From: Aldehydirespirator sp965116665 | Lineage (GTDB): Bacteria; Actinomycetota; Acidimicrobiia; Acidimicrobiales; Aldehydirespiratoraceae | Direction of reading: 5' to 3' | Length of the DNA stretch: 64,000 bases | Assembly: GCA_965116665.1 (NCBI GenBank) | Contig: OZ220709.1 | Location: forward strand, 1,984,001-2,048,000 | Shown here: piece after piece, positions 50,510 to 58,587 of the stretch | Numbering within the stretch: position 1 is the first letter of the stretch | Layout: every line of letters starts with the position of its first letter | Translations under genes and position numbers: made by a program | Notes under the pieces: model-generated | Seen by the model: the letters and a program-made list of their open reading frames with translations, nothing else | Told to the model about the DNA's origin: nothing | Database searches by the model: none

Positions 50510-51253
50510 TTGAGTATCCGGCCCAGAGTGTGCGTCGTAACCGGGGCCGCGGCCGGGCTCGGCCGGGCCATGGCCGACCGGTTCGCCTCCGAGGGAGACG
50601 CGGTCGTGCTGATCGACCGGGACGCCGACCGGCTCGTCGGCGCGGTGTCGGACATCACCGAGGCCGGGGGCCGGGCCGACGGCCGGACGGCCGACGTCTC
50701 CGACCAGGACCAGGTGGAGAAGGCAGCCCGGTGGCTCGAGTCGGTCCACGGCCGGGTCGACGTTCTGGTCAACAACGCCGGTGTGGCGCTGCGCGAGGGC
50801 AGCGTGGCCGACATGAGCCGCAAGGCCTGGGACCTGACTCTGGCCGTCAACCTCACCGGTCCGTTCCTGGTGAGCCGCAGCCTGGTTCCGCTGATGCCCT
50901 CCGGCTCGGTGATCGTGAACGTCGCCACCAACGCCGCCCACCGGGCGGTGCCCGGCAGCGACGCCTACGTCGCTTCCAAGGCCGGGGTCGTGGGACTGAC
51001 CAAGGCCATGGCGGTGTCGCTCGCGGACCGTGGTATCCGGGTCAATGGGGTGTCCCCGGGCGTCACCGCCACCGACGAGGTGCTGAGCCGCCTGGACGAT
51101 CCCCGGGTGCAGGCCATGATCGACCGGGCGCCGCCCCTCAGCGACTACGGCAAGCCCGAGGAGCTGGCCGCGGTGGTCAGCTTTCTCTGCAGTGAGGAGG
51201 CCCGGTACGTGAACGGGGCGGTGCTGGCGGTCGACGGGGGAGCCACGGCTTGA
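50510..51253 (+). CDS. Short-chain dehydrogenase/reductase
   Basis: This 247-aa SDR has TGAAAGLGRAMADRF, NNAGVALRE, IVNVATNAAHRA (Thr at the usual Ser position or one residue shifted), YVASKAGVVGL and AVDGGATA. The start is TTG 50510 behind AGGAGG at 7 bases. It overlaps the CoA-ligase start (TTGA), so the two are translated together. Confidence 0.88.
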   Translation: MSIRPRVCVVTGAAAGLGRAMADRFASEGDAVVLIDRDADRLVGAVSDITEAGGRADGRTADVSDQDQVEKAARWLESVHGRVDVLVNNAGVALREGSVADMSRKAWDLTLAVNLTGPFLVSRSLVPLMPSGSVIVNVATNAAHRAVPGSDAYVASKAGVVGLTKAMAVSLADRGIRVNGVSPGVTATDEVLSRLDDPRVQAMIDRAPPLSDYGKPEELAAVVSFLCSEEARYVNGAVLAVDGGATA

Positions 51254-52800
51254 CGCTGGCGCCCACCGACGTCTCGGTCGTCGGCGACATCGCGGCCGCC
51301 AACGCACGAAGGCACCCCCATTCTGAGGCGGTGGTCGACGGCGGGCGCCGGCTCACCTGGCAAGCGCTCCACGGAAGGGTGCGACGACTGGCCAATGCCC
51401 TGAGCGCCGGGCTCGAGATCGCACCGGGGCAGCGGGCGTCGATGCTGGCCCACAACTGCCTCGAGTACTACGAGTTCTTCCATGCCACCGCCGCCGCGGG
51501 GGTGGTGGCCGCCCCCCTCAACCAGAGGCTCGCGCCGGTTGAGCTGGCCGCCGTCGTCGAGCAGGTCGAACCCCGGGTGATCGTTTGCGACGCCGACCAC
51601 GCGGAGCTGGCCGCCGAGTTGGCCGCGCCGGCATCGTGCCCGGTGGTGCGCATACACGGCGACGATCCCCTCTGCTATGCACACCTGCTGGCTTCGGCCA
51701 GCCCCACCAGCACCGGACGGCGGCCCGACCCCGAATCGGCTGCCACCATCTGCTTCACCGGGGGCACCACCGGAGCCCCCAAGGGCGTGGTCATCCCTCA
51801 CCGGTCCCTGGTCGCCTGCGGACCCCGCACGATGCTGTACCAGGGCCTGACCGGCTTCGACCGCCACCTGTTCGTGCGGCCGATGGCGGTGGCGCCCGGG
51901 CACCGGATGGCGGCCCAGCACGGCTTCTCGTCGGGCACGACCATCATCGCCCGCCGCTTCGAGCCCAGCCTCTTCTGCCGGCTGGCCGAGCAGGAGGGGG
52001 CGACTACGAGCCTGCTGACACCAACCATGTTCCAGATGCTGCTGGCTGAGCCGACCCTGGAGGGCGACATCTCGACCCTGCGGACCATCGCCTACGGCGG
52101 CGCCCCCTCCACACCCGACCTGATCTCGCGGGCGATGGAGGCCTTCCCCCACGTCGGGCTGCACCATGTGTACGGCGGCACCGAGGTGGCGGTGGCTCTG
52201 CACCTGGGGCCGGCCGAGCACCGGGCCGGTCTGCTCGACTCGGTGGGCCGGGAGGTTCCCGGCGTCGAGGTGCGCCTGGTAGACGCGGCCGGGCGGGAGG
52301 TGCCCGACGGCGAGACCGGCGAGATCATCGTCCGCAGCAACGAGCTCTTCAGCGAGTACTGGCGGGATCCGGACACCACCGCGGCCACCCTGCGCGACGG
52401 ATTCTGCTGGACCGGCGACCTGGGCTCCCGCGACGAGCGGGGCTACGTGCGGGTCGTGGGCCGCAGCAAGGACGTGGTCATCAGCGGGGGCTTCAACGTG
52501 TACCCCGGCGAGGTCGAGAATGTGCTGTCCGAGCATCCGGCGGTGAGCGAAGCTGCAGTGATCGGGCTGCCTCACGAACGGTGGGGCGAGGCCGTGCACG
52601 CGGTGGTAGTGACCCGACCCGGGGCCGCGATCACCGAGGCCGCGCTGAGAGCCTTCTGTGCTGACAGGATCGCCTCCTACAAGGCCCCCAAGTCGATCGA
52701 GTTCGCAGACGCACTGCCCCGCACCGCCCTCGGCAAGATCGACAAGGTCTCCCTGCGAGCCTCGCGGCACGGCGGCAGTGCGTCGACACCAAATCTGTAG
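51250..52800 (+). CDS. Acyl-CoA synthetase / AMP-dependent CoA ligase
   Basis: This 516-aa adenylate-forming enzyme has the P-loop ICFTGGTTGAPKGVVIPH, the YGGTEVA acyl-binding motif, TGDLGSRDERGYVRVVGRSKD and the C-terminal catalytic lysine in RTALGKIDKVSLR. It would activate a carboxylic acid to its CoA thioester, feeding the acyl-CoA dehydrogenases of the region. The start is TTG 51250, overlapping the SDR stop. Last gene of the 46900-52800 run. Confidence 0.92.
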   Translation: MTLAPTDVSVVGDIAAANARRHPHSEAVVDGGRRLTWQALHGRVRRLANALSAGLEIAPGQRASMLAHNCLEYYEFFHATAAAGVVAAPLNQRLAPVELAAVVEQVEPRVIVCDADHAELAAELAAPASCPVVRIHGDDPLCYAHLLASASPTSTGRRPDPESAATICFTGGTTGAPKGVVIPHRSLVACGPRTMLYQGLTGFDRHLFVRPMAVAPGHRMAAQHGFSSGTTIIARRFEPSLFCRLAEQEGATTSLLTPTMFQMLLAEPTLEGDISTLRTIAYGGAPSTPDLISRAMEAFPHVGLHHVYGGTEVAVALHLGPAEHRAGLLDSVGREVPGVEVRLVDAAGREVPDGETGEIIVRSNELFSEYWRDPDTTAATLRDGFCWTGDLGSRDERGYVRVVGRSKDVVISGGFNVYPGEVENVLSEHPAVSEAAVIGLPHERWGEAVHAVVVTRPGAAITEAALRAFCADRIASYKAPKSIEFADALPRTALGKIDKVSLRASRHGGSASTPNL

Positions 52801-52851
52801 AGATGCCCGTCACATAGGGGCAGAACCCATCCAGATTTGCGAAGCTGTCTG

Positions 52852-53742
52852 TCAGGTGAGTAGGGAGGCCAGGCAGGCCCGGGTCCGCTCCACTTCGTCG
52901 GCATTGCCGGTGGGCGCGGCCGCGACGCTGGTGGCGCCCGCGCCGAAGTAGCCGTCAAGTTGCTCCGCGACCTGCTCCTCGGTTCCCATCACGCACACGT
53001 CGCCGGGGCTGTCCAGACCCTCGCGGTCGAGCATCGTCCGGTACGACGGCAGGTCGCCGTACATCCGCAGCGAATGGGCGGCCCGGACCCGGGCACCGGG
53101 CTCGTCGTCGGTGACGCACACCGGCAACCCCGCCACCACCTCGGGAGTCTCGCGACCGGCCGCGGCTGCGGCTTCGTTGATGACGGGAACGGTCAGTTCC
53201 CGGATGGTCTTGGCCCCGACCATCCAGGTGATGGTCCCTGACGCCAACCGTCCGGCGAGTTCCAGCATGCGGGGCCCGAGTGCGGCCACGAACACGGGGC
53301 ACGCGGGAGCGTCGAGAGCCAGCTCGCCGTTCATGGTCACCCGCTCGCCGGACACCGAGGCTCTCCGCTCGCGCAGCAGCGGCAACAGCGCGTCGAGGTA
53401 CTCGGCCAGGTAGGCCACCGGCCGCTCGAAGCTCAGGCCCCATGCGCCTTCCACGAAGAAGCGGTGGGCCACTCCCACGCCCAGCACCAGGCGCCCTCCG
53501 AGTGCCAGGTTGGCGGTCAGGGCCTGCTGGGCGAGAGCGGCCGGATGGCGGGGATGCACCGGCACGACCGCGGTGCCCAGCCGGATTCCGGCTCCGGCGC
53601 CGGCCACGGCCAGGGCGGTCAGCGCGTCGCAGCTTCGGCCGTTGGTGACCCAATAGCCGCTGAAGCCTTCCCGGTCCGTCCTGGAGACGTTGGCTCTAAT
53701 GGCGTCCAGGGACCGGTCGAACCCGAATATGGAGATGTCCAT
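52852..53742 (-). CDS. LLM-class F420-dependent oxidoreductase
   Basis: This 296-aa TIM-barrel protein begins MDISIFGFDRSLDAIRANVS. It shows GIRLGTAVVPVHPRHPAALAQQA, LGGRLVLGVGVAHRFFVEGAWGL, CPVFVAALGPRMLELAG and ASGTITWMVGAKTI, as in F420-dependent actinobacterial enzymes. I start at ATG 53742, where family similarity begins; the longer frame upstream is not convincing. Divergent from the SnoaL-like gene at 53807. Confidence 0.87.
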   Translation of the reverse strand: MDISIFGFDRSLDAIRANVSRTDREGFSGYWVTNGRSCDALTALAVAGAGAGIRLGTAVVPVHPRHPAALAQQALTANLALGGRLVLGVGVAHRFFVEGAWGLSFERPVAYLAEYLDALLPLLRERRASVSGERVTMNGELALDAPACPVFVAALGPRMLELAGRLASGTITWMVGAKTIRELTVPVINEAAAAAGRETPEVVAGLPVCVTDDEPGARVRAAHSLRMYGDLPSYRTMLDREGLDSPGDVCVMGTEEQVAEQLDGYFGAGATSVAAAPTGNADEVERTRACLASLLT

Positions 53743-53806
53743 CGGCCAATACCCTTCAGTTTCCGGCCCGCACGGGTCGGCGATGCCGGCGGGGGGAGCC
53801 GATGCT

Positions 53807-54361
53807 ATGGGAGAGCGGCCATCGGCCGGAGACATCGACCGCTCCGGCGATGCTGACTTGAGGGCGCAGGTGGCCCAGCTGATGGCGGAGCGGGCCGTTC
53901 TGGACACGCTGTACCAGTACGGCCGCAGCATCGACTACGGCCTCGAGGACGAGTGGCTCGACTGCTTCGCGGCTGACGGGGCGTTCGATGTTCGCTATCG
54001 GGTCGGCGCCCGACCGAGCCGGCGGTACGAGGGCCGCGACGAGCTGGCCGCCTTCATCGCGGCCCACACCCGGGCCCCGCACCACTGGCACAAGCACTTG
54101 CTGTTCGAGCCGCTGGTCACCGTCGACCGCGACCGGGCCAGAGCCCGGAGCTACTTCGCCCGCCTTGACGCCGAGAAAGACGGAACTCCCTTCGTGAGGG
54201 CCTTCGGCCGCTATCTCGACGAGCTGGTGAGAGGGTCCGGCGGCAGGTGGCGCTTCATCGAGCGCGTCGCTGAGGTGGAGGCGGTGGCCGCAAACCTCGA
54301 CGACAAGGGGCTGACCGGTTCCAAACAGATTAGGTGTCACTCTCAGGGGTGGGAGTCGTAG
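53807..54361 (+). CDS. SnoaL-like (NTF2-fold) protein
   Basis: This 184-aa protein has AQLMAERAVLDTLYQYGRSIDYGLEDEWLDCFAADGAFDV, YEGRDELAAFIAAH, HKHLLFEPLVTVDRDRARARSYFARLD and RWRFIERV, the NTF2/SnoaL fold. ATG 53807 has GGGGGGAG at 9 bases; ATG 53783 is an alternative. Its end overlaps the opposite gene by 19 bases. Function unspecified; isomerase or hydratase roles are known in the superfamily. Confidence 0.78.
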   Translation: MGERPSAGDIDRSGDADLRAQVAQLMAERAVLDTLYQYGRSIDYGLEDEWLDCFAADGAFDVRYRVGARPSRRYEGRDELAAFIAAHTRAPHHWHKHLLFEPLVTVDRDRARARSYFARLDAEKDGTPFVRAFGRYLDELVRGSGGRWRFIERVAEVEAVAANLDDKGLTGSKQIRCHSQGWES

Positions 54362-55062
54362 CGCTCGGGCGTCGCCGGAACGTACGAGCACCGGAGATGG
54401 ACGGTTGCGGCCGGGTCTCCCAGCTCGGTCTCGATCTCGCCGGCCCGAGCCTGGACGGCCAGCGGATCACCGGTTGTGAACCACACATGGACGAACAAGT
54501 GGTGATCCTGTTCCTTCATGGGCATGAAGGTGAAGACCCCGGAAACCTCCCCGCCGGCCAGCAGGCGGGGAACGAACTCGTCGTCGTGTCGCCGGGCCCA
54601 GGCGGCCAGTTCGGACGGGTACTGGCCCAGGGTGGCCACCACGCCATCGTGGGGAGCCAGCGGCACCGCGTCGGCTGACAGAATGGACTCCGGCGAGACG
54701 TAAGCCCGTACAACGTGGACGCGGTCGCGCCACACGGCACGGAAGTCCCGGTTGATCGGCTCGCACCGTCCCAGCAGCCGCAGCTGCTCTCGTACAACGG
54801 TCATGTCGTAGAGCAACTGCTCGGGGGAGGCCGTGCTCCAGTACATGGCCAGGTACTCGCCTCCGGGCCCGGCCAGGCCGCCGGCGAGCACCTGCCGGGC
54901 CGCGAGATGCTCGGGCTCCGCCAGGTAACGGGCCGAGTGGTAGATGTGCTCGATCTGGCCGTGGTTCTCAGGCCGGTGGTCGGTGTCGTGCCACACGTTG
55001 AAGGCCCGGTGACGGCCCGGTGGGCAGGTCAGGAACGCGGTCAGCGCCGATTTCGCCTTCAC
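54343..55062 (-). CDS. Protein of unknown function, possibly a tandem EthD-like dimeric alpha/beta barrel
   Basis: This 239-aa protein has KSALTAFLTCPPGRHRAFNV, then WHDTDHRPENHGQIEHIYHS, reminiscent of ferredoxin-like EthD/dimeric barrel proteins. A second half shows GVVATLGQYPSELAAWA and FVPRLLAGGEVSGVFTFMPM, suggesting a duplicated fold. The family assignment is weak. The start is GTG 55062. It follows the broken glutaredoxin-like gene in a leftward run from 57279. Confidence 0.55.
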   Translation of the reverse strand: MKAKSALTAFLTCPPGRHRAFNVWHDTDHRPENHGQIEHIYHSARYLAEPEHLAARQVLAGGLAGPGGEYLAMYWSTASPEQLLYDMTVVREQLRLLGRCEPINRDFRAVWRDRVHVVRAYVSPESILSADAVPLAPHDGVVATLGQYPSELAAWARRHDDEFVPRLLAGGEVSGVFTFMPMKEQDHHLFVHVWFTTGDPLAVQARAGEIETELGDPAATVHLRCSYVPATPERYDSHP

Positions 55063-55334
55063 GCTCGACGGCCCCTCATCCGTGCTGGCCAGTGTCGAGC
55101 GCCGGGGCTCACTCCCACACCCCCGCGGGCATGGGAAGTCCCGCGTAGGCGTCGGGACCGACGGGCTCTTCCGGCTGGATGCCCAGCATCCAACTCGTCC
55201 AGAGCGGCTGAGTCCTCGACGATGTTGATGCTCTCGAAGACGACTTCACGAGTCGCCAGGTGGTCCTTCACCCGGATGCAGTTCGATCAACCGGGCGCCC
55301 AGTACAGGCGCAGCGGCTCAGTGGTCTCGGTCAT
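55059..55334 (-). pseudogene. Truncated glutaredoxin-like gene with in-frame TGA in its UxxC motif
   Basis: From ATG 55334, with an AGAGAGGTGG ribosome binding site, the frame reads MTETTEPLRLYWAPG, TGA (55287-55289), SNCIRVKDHLATREVVFE, then SINIVED. This is the N-terminal half of a glutaredoxin/thioredoxin-like protein in which the first residue of CxxC is TGA. That could be selenocysteine or a nonsense mutation. After about 45 codons the similarity stops and the sequence switches to another coding frame (WMLGIQPEEPVGPDAYAGLP, ending at a TGA at about 55110), so the gene is fused to a fragment of something else. The expected second half (VPVV and the C-terminal helices) is absent. Confidence 0.6.
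55256..55275 (-). promoter_or_regulatory. SECIS-like hairpin downstream of the TGA
   Basis: On the minus strand CCGGGTG, loop AAGGAC, CACCTGG forms a 7-bp stem with one G-U pair. It begins 11 bases after the TGA and its loop begins 18 bases after it. Bacterial SECIS elements are hairpins inside the coding region at this distance, with a G-containing apical loop. The match is by geometry only and may be fortuitous. Confidence 0.35.
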
Positions 55335-55355
55335 CGCCCACCTCTCTGGATCCTG

Positions 55356-56132
55356 TCAGAGTCTTCCCGCATGCTGGGCTCCGTCGACCAGCAGGGCAGC
55401 ACCCGCCACATAGGACGCCCGGTCCGAGCACAGCCACACGATGGTCTCAGCCGTCTCGGCGGGCTCGCCCAGCCTTCCCATAGGGGCTGACCCCAGGGCC
55501 GCCGACTCGGCGCCGGGAGTGAGCCGGTAGTACTCCTCCAGCATGGGCGTGCGGGTCCGGCCCGGCAGCACCGCGTTGATGCGGATTCTGTGTCCGGCGT
55601 ACTCCACCGCAGCGGCCTGGGTCAGGTGCACCACCGCCGCCTTGGAGGCTCCGTAGGCGCTGAGCCCGGCGTGGGGCTCGGTGACCGCTCCCGAAGCGAT
55701 GTTGACGATGGCTCCACCATCGCCGGCGAGCATGGCCCCGATCTCGGCCTGCATGCACCAGAACACCCCGTCGAGGTTGACGGCCATGACCCGGCGCCAC
55801 GTGTCGGCCGGGTAGTCGGCGACCGGAGCCACCAGCCCTCGCGTGCCGGCGCAATTCACCGCGGCGTCGAGGCATCCGTGGGCGGCGACGATCCCGTCCA
55901 CCACTTCACCGGCCGCGGCCGGCTCGGCTACGTCCATGACCACCGATTGGGCGGCACCTCCGGACGCCTCGATCAGGCGGGCCGTCTCCTCGGCGGAAGG
56001 GCCGTCGATGTCGGCCGCCACCACCATCCGGGCCCCCTCGGCCGCGAACAGCACGGCAGCGGCCCTCCCTATGCCCGAGCCGGCCCCGGTAACGAGGGCC
56101 ACCTTGCCGTGGGCCATCGGTGCCGAGGTCAT
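55356..56132 (-). CDS. Short-chain dehydrogenase/reductase
   Basis: This 258-aa SDR has TGAGSGIGRAAAVLF, NCAGTRGL (NCAG variant), IVNIASGAVTEP, YGASKAAVVHL and LLVDGAQHAGRL. The catalytic Ser, Tyr and Lys are present. It follows the CapA-like gene by 7 bases, and the glutaredoxin-like remnant begins 21 bases after its stop. Confidence 0.9.
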   Translation of the reverse strand: MTSAPMAHGKVALVTGAGSGIGRAAAVLFAAEGARMVVAADIDGPSAEETARLIEASGGAAQSVVMDVAEPAAAGEVVDGIVAAHGCLDAAVNCAGTRGLVAPVADYPADTWRRVMAVNLDGVFWCMQAEIGAMLAGDGGAIVNIASGAVTEPHAGLSAYGASKAAVVHLTQAAAVEYAGHRIRINAVLPGRTRTPMLEEYYRLTPGAESAALGSAPMGRLGEPAETAETIVWLCSDRASYVAGAALLVDGAQHAGRL

Positions 56133-56139
56133 CGAGTCC

Positions 56140-57279
56140 TCAAACCTCGATCAGGACATCGTCGGCGCGCGGCACGAAGCGGGTGTCGAACCCGACCGCG
56201 GCGGTGATCTCCGAGACGTAGCCGGCGATCTCGCCGAAGCGCTCGTGGGTGCCGGTCAGCGCTTCGGGCTCGCCGGTGGGCCGTATGTAACAGGGAACGT
56301 AGGAGACCTCACGGATGATGCCGCCGCTGATCCGGCAGCGGGCGATCATGGTGCGGCGGGCGTCGGGATGGAACGGATACCCCGGTGACTCGTCCCGCCA
56401 GCCGAACTTGTGCTCGGGGTAGAGGCTCTGCATCTCCAGCAGCGCCGGGCTCTCGGTCCCCGGGACGGCGTTGTGGGCGCAGTCGACCGCGAAGTTGCCC
56501 AGCCCGTGGAAGATCACCTTGCCCCGGTAGACCTGCACCGCCTTGAGAATGTGCTGGTGGTGGCCGAGCACCAGGTCGGCCCCGGCGTCGATGGCGGCCC
56601 GGGCGGCCTCGGTCTCGTAGTCCGCGACGACGATCGGGCTGAAGTGCACCCCCCAGTGGGGCGACACGATCACGACGTCGGCGTCGTCCTTGGCCCTGCG
56701 AACATCAGCGACCAGGGCAGCCAGGTCCTCGTCATGGACGAAGGTACGGATCTCGGGCTGGCTGCCGGGCTGCTCGGTCTCGATCTGGTGATAGTGGGTG
56801 TAGGCCCGTAGCGGCGCGCAGCCCGGCTTGCCGTGGCCGGCCTCGTAGCCGGGGAACAGGATCGACGAGTACCCCAGGAAGGCGATCCTGGTGCCGCCGC
56901 GCTCGATGATCGCCGGCCGGCGGGCCTCGGCCAGGTCCGCGCCGGCGCCGCACACCGCGATCTCAAGGTCGCCCAACACGTCCAGGGTCCGGTAGAAGGC
57001 GTCGTATCCGGAGTCGAGATGGTGGTTGTTGGCGAAGGTGACCGCGTCGAACCCGGCCCCCCTCAACGCCTCGGCGTTGCGGGGATGAGCCCTGATCTCG
57101 CCCCGTGCCGCCGGGTTGCGGGCCCCGCCCTCGGAATAGACCGACTCGCAGTTGCCGAAGGTGACGTCAGCGCCGACGAGCACATCGCGGCAGTGCTCGA
57201 ACAGGCTGTCGGGCTGGTCCCGGTTGATCATCAGGTCGCCGACCGCGGCCACCACGATGTCGACATCAGAGCTGGGCAT
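56140..57279 (-). CDS. CapA-family (poly-gamma-glutamate type) metallophosphoesterase-like protein
   Basis: This 379-aa protein has VVAAVGDLMINRDQPD (metal Asp), ADVTFGNCES, FDAVTFANNHHLDSGYDAF, IAFLGYSSILFPG, VIVSPHWGVHF and LVLGHHQHILKAVQVYRGKV, the metallophosphatase-like CapA core. No signal peptide or membrane anchor is seen, unlike true PgsA/CapA. A catabolic hydrolase role is therefore more likely than capsule export. I start at ATG 57279, behind GGAGGAGGT. Confidence 0.85.
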   Translation of the reverse strand: MPSSDVDIVVAAVGDLMINRDQPDSLFEHCRDVLVGADVTFGNCESVYSEGGARNPAARGEIRAHPRNAEALRGAGFDAVTFANNHHLDSGYDAFYRTLDVLGDLEIAVCGAGADLAEARRPAIIERGGTRIAFLGYSSILFPGYEAGHGKPGCAPLRAYTHYHQIETEQPGSQPEIRTFVHDEDLAALVADVRRAKDDADVVIVSPHWGVHFSPIVVADYETEAARAAIDAGADLVLGHHQHILKAVQVYRGKVIFHGLGNFAVDCAHNAVPGTESPALLEMQSLYPEHKFGWRDESPGYPFHPDARRTMIARCRISGGIIREVSYVPCYIRPTGEPEALTGTHERFGEIAGYVSEITAAVGFDTRFVPRADDVLIEV

Positions 57280-57324
57280 CGCCCCTACCTCCTCCCAGCC
57301 TCGGGCCACGCTCGGAACTCGTGC

Positions 57325-58587
57325 TCACCATGAGACCGGGAGTTCCGCCGGGGCGGTGATGAGGGCGCTGTCACGGTACGGCAGCTCCGACGGCGCCGCA
57401 TCCAGTTTCAGCCCCGGCAGCCGGGCAGTGAGCGCGCCGAGCGCGATCTGAACCTCGACTCGGGCCAGCGAAGCCCCGAGGCAGAAGTGGGTCCCGAAAC
57501 CGAACGACAGGTGACGGTTCTCGGCGGCCGGCCGGTCCAGCTCGAAGTCGTCGGGACGGGCGAAGGCGCAGGGATCGCGGTTCGAGCCGGCCAGGGTGAG
57601 TATCACCAGCGAGCCAGCCGGAATAGTCACACCGGCGTAGGTCACATCAGCGACCGCCAGCCGGCTCAAACTCACCTGCACCGGCGAGCGGTACCGGAGT
57701 ATCTCCTCGGTCGCGTCGGCGATCAGACCCGGATCCTGCACCAGCCGCTGGTACCGCTCCGGCTCGGCCAGCAGGTCCAGGACCCCGTTGGCGATGGTGT
57801 TGGCGGTGGTGTCGTGCCCGCCGCCGATCATCTCCACGATCATGGCCACCAGCTCGGTCTCGTCCATCTGATCGCCGGAGGCCTCGATCTCGATCAGGCG
57901 GCTCACCAAGTCGTCGGCCGGGTTGTCCCGTCGACGCTCGATCAGCGCCCGGACGTAGTCCCCGAACTCGATCAGCGCGCGGGCGCCCCGGTGGCGCTGC
58001 TCGTCGCCGTCCACACCGACGATGGCCCGGTTGTTGAGCACCTGGGTCCATTCCTCGAACAGCTCGTGGTCGGCGGCCGGCACCCCGAGCAGCCCGCAGA
58101 TGACACGCTCCGGCACCGGATAGCAGAAGGCCGGGACAAGATCGGCGGATCCTCGGGGCTCCATCACGTCGATGAGTTCGTCGACGGTCTGCTGGATCAG
58201 CGGGCGCCAACGGTCGACAGCGCGGGGTGTGAAGGAGCGGTTGACCAGCTTGCGGCGCCGGGTATGGGTCTCCCCGTCGCTGTTGACGAGACGCCCCCGG
58301 AACAGCTCCACCGCCGGACCCGGTTCGAAGAGCGTGGCGGCGGTCTCGTATCCGGCCGCGCCCCGGCTGAGGCGTTCGTCGCGGATGGCGTCCATAACCA
58401 GGTCGTAACCGGAGATGATCCACGCACCGCTGGCGCTGCGATGCACGGGCTCGGCCTCACGCAACTCCTGAAGCAGGCCGTGAGGATCGCGCCGGCAGCG
58501 GGGGTCGGTCAGGTAGCCGCCCGAGCGCTGGGTCAGGGTTGCAGGCTCGCTGCGATGGTTATTGTCGACGGCCACGCCCGCGGTCAC
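57325..58587 (-). CDS. Cytochrome P450
   Basis: This 420-aa P450 has I-helix VEMIGGGHDTTANTI, the EEILRYRSPVQVSLSRLAV stretch after the K-helix, and the heme loop LSFGFGTHFCLGASLARVEV. The start is GTG 58587, overlapping the stop of the amidohydrolase (GTGA). The frame is open to 58641 without added similarity. It is translationally coupled to the amidohydrolase, suggesting consecutive steps. Electrons probably come from the ferredoxin at 49379 or one encoded elsewhere. Confidence 0.92.
   Translation of the reverse strand: MTAGVAVDNNHRSEPATLTQRSGGYLTDPRCRRDPHGLLQELREAEPVHRSASGAWIISGYDLVMDAIRDERLSRGAAGYETAATLFEPGPAVELFRGRLVNSDGETHTRRRKLVNRSFTPRAVDRWRPLIQQTVDELIDVMEPRGSADLVPAFCYPVPERVICGLLGVPAADHELFEEWTQVLNNRAIVGVDGDEQRHRGARALIEFGDYVRALIERRRDNPADDLVSRLIEIEASGDQMDETELVAMIVEMIGGGHDTTANTIANGVLDLLAEPERYQRLVQDPGLIADATEEILRYRSPVQVSLSRLAVADVTYAGVTIPAGSLVILTLAGSNRDPCAFARPDDFELDRPAAENRHLSFGFGTHFCLGASLARVEVQIALGALTARLPGLKLDAAPSELPYRDSALITAPAELPVSW

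Noticed and set aside
47972..51307. 1111-aa open frame on the minus strand
   Set aside because: It runs opposite a P450, SDRs and a ferredoxin with clear motifs; its composition (Arg/Gly/His-rich) is typical of antisense frames at high GC.
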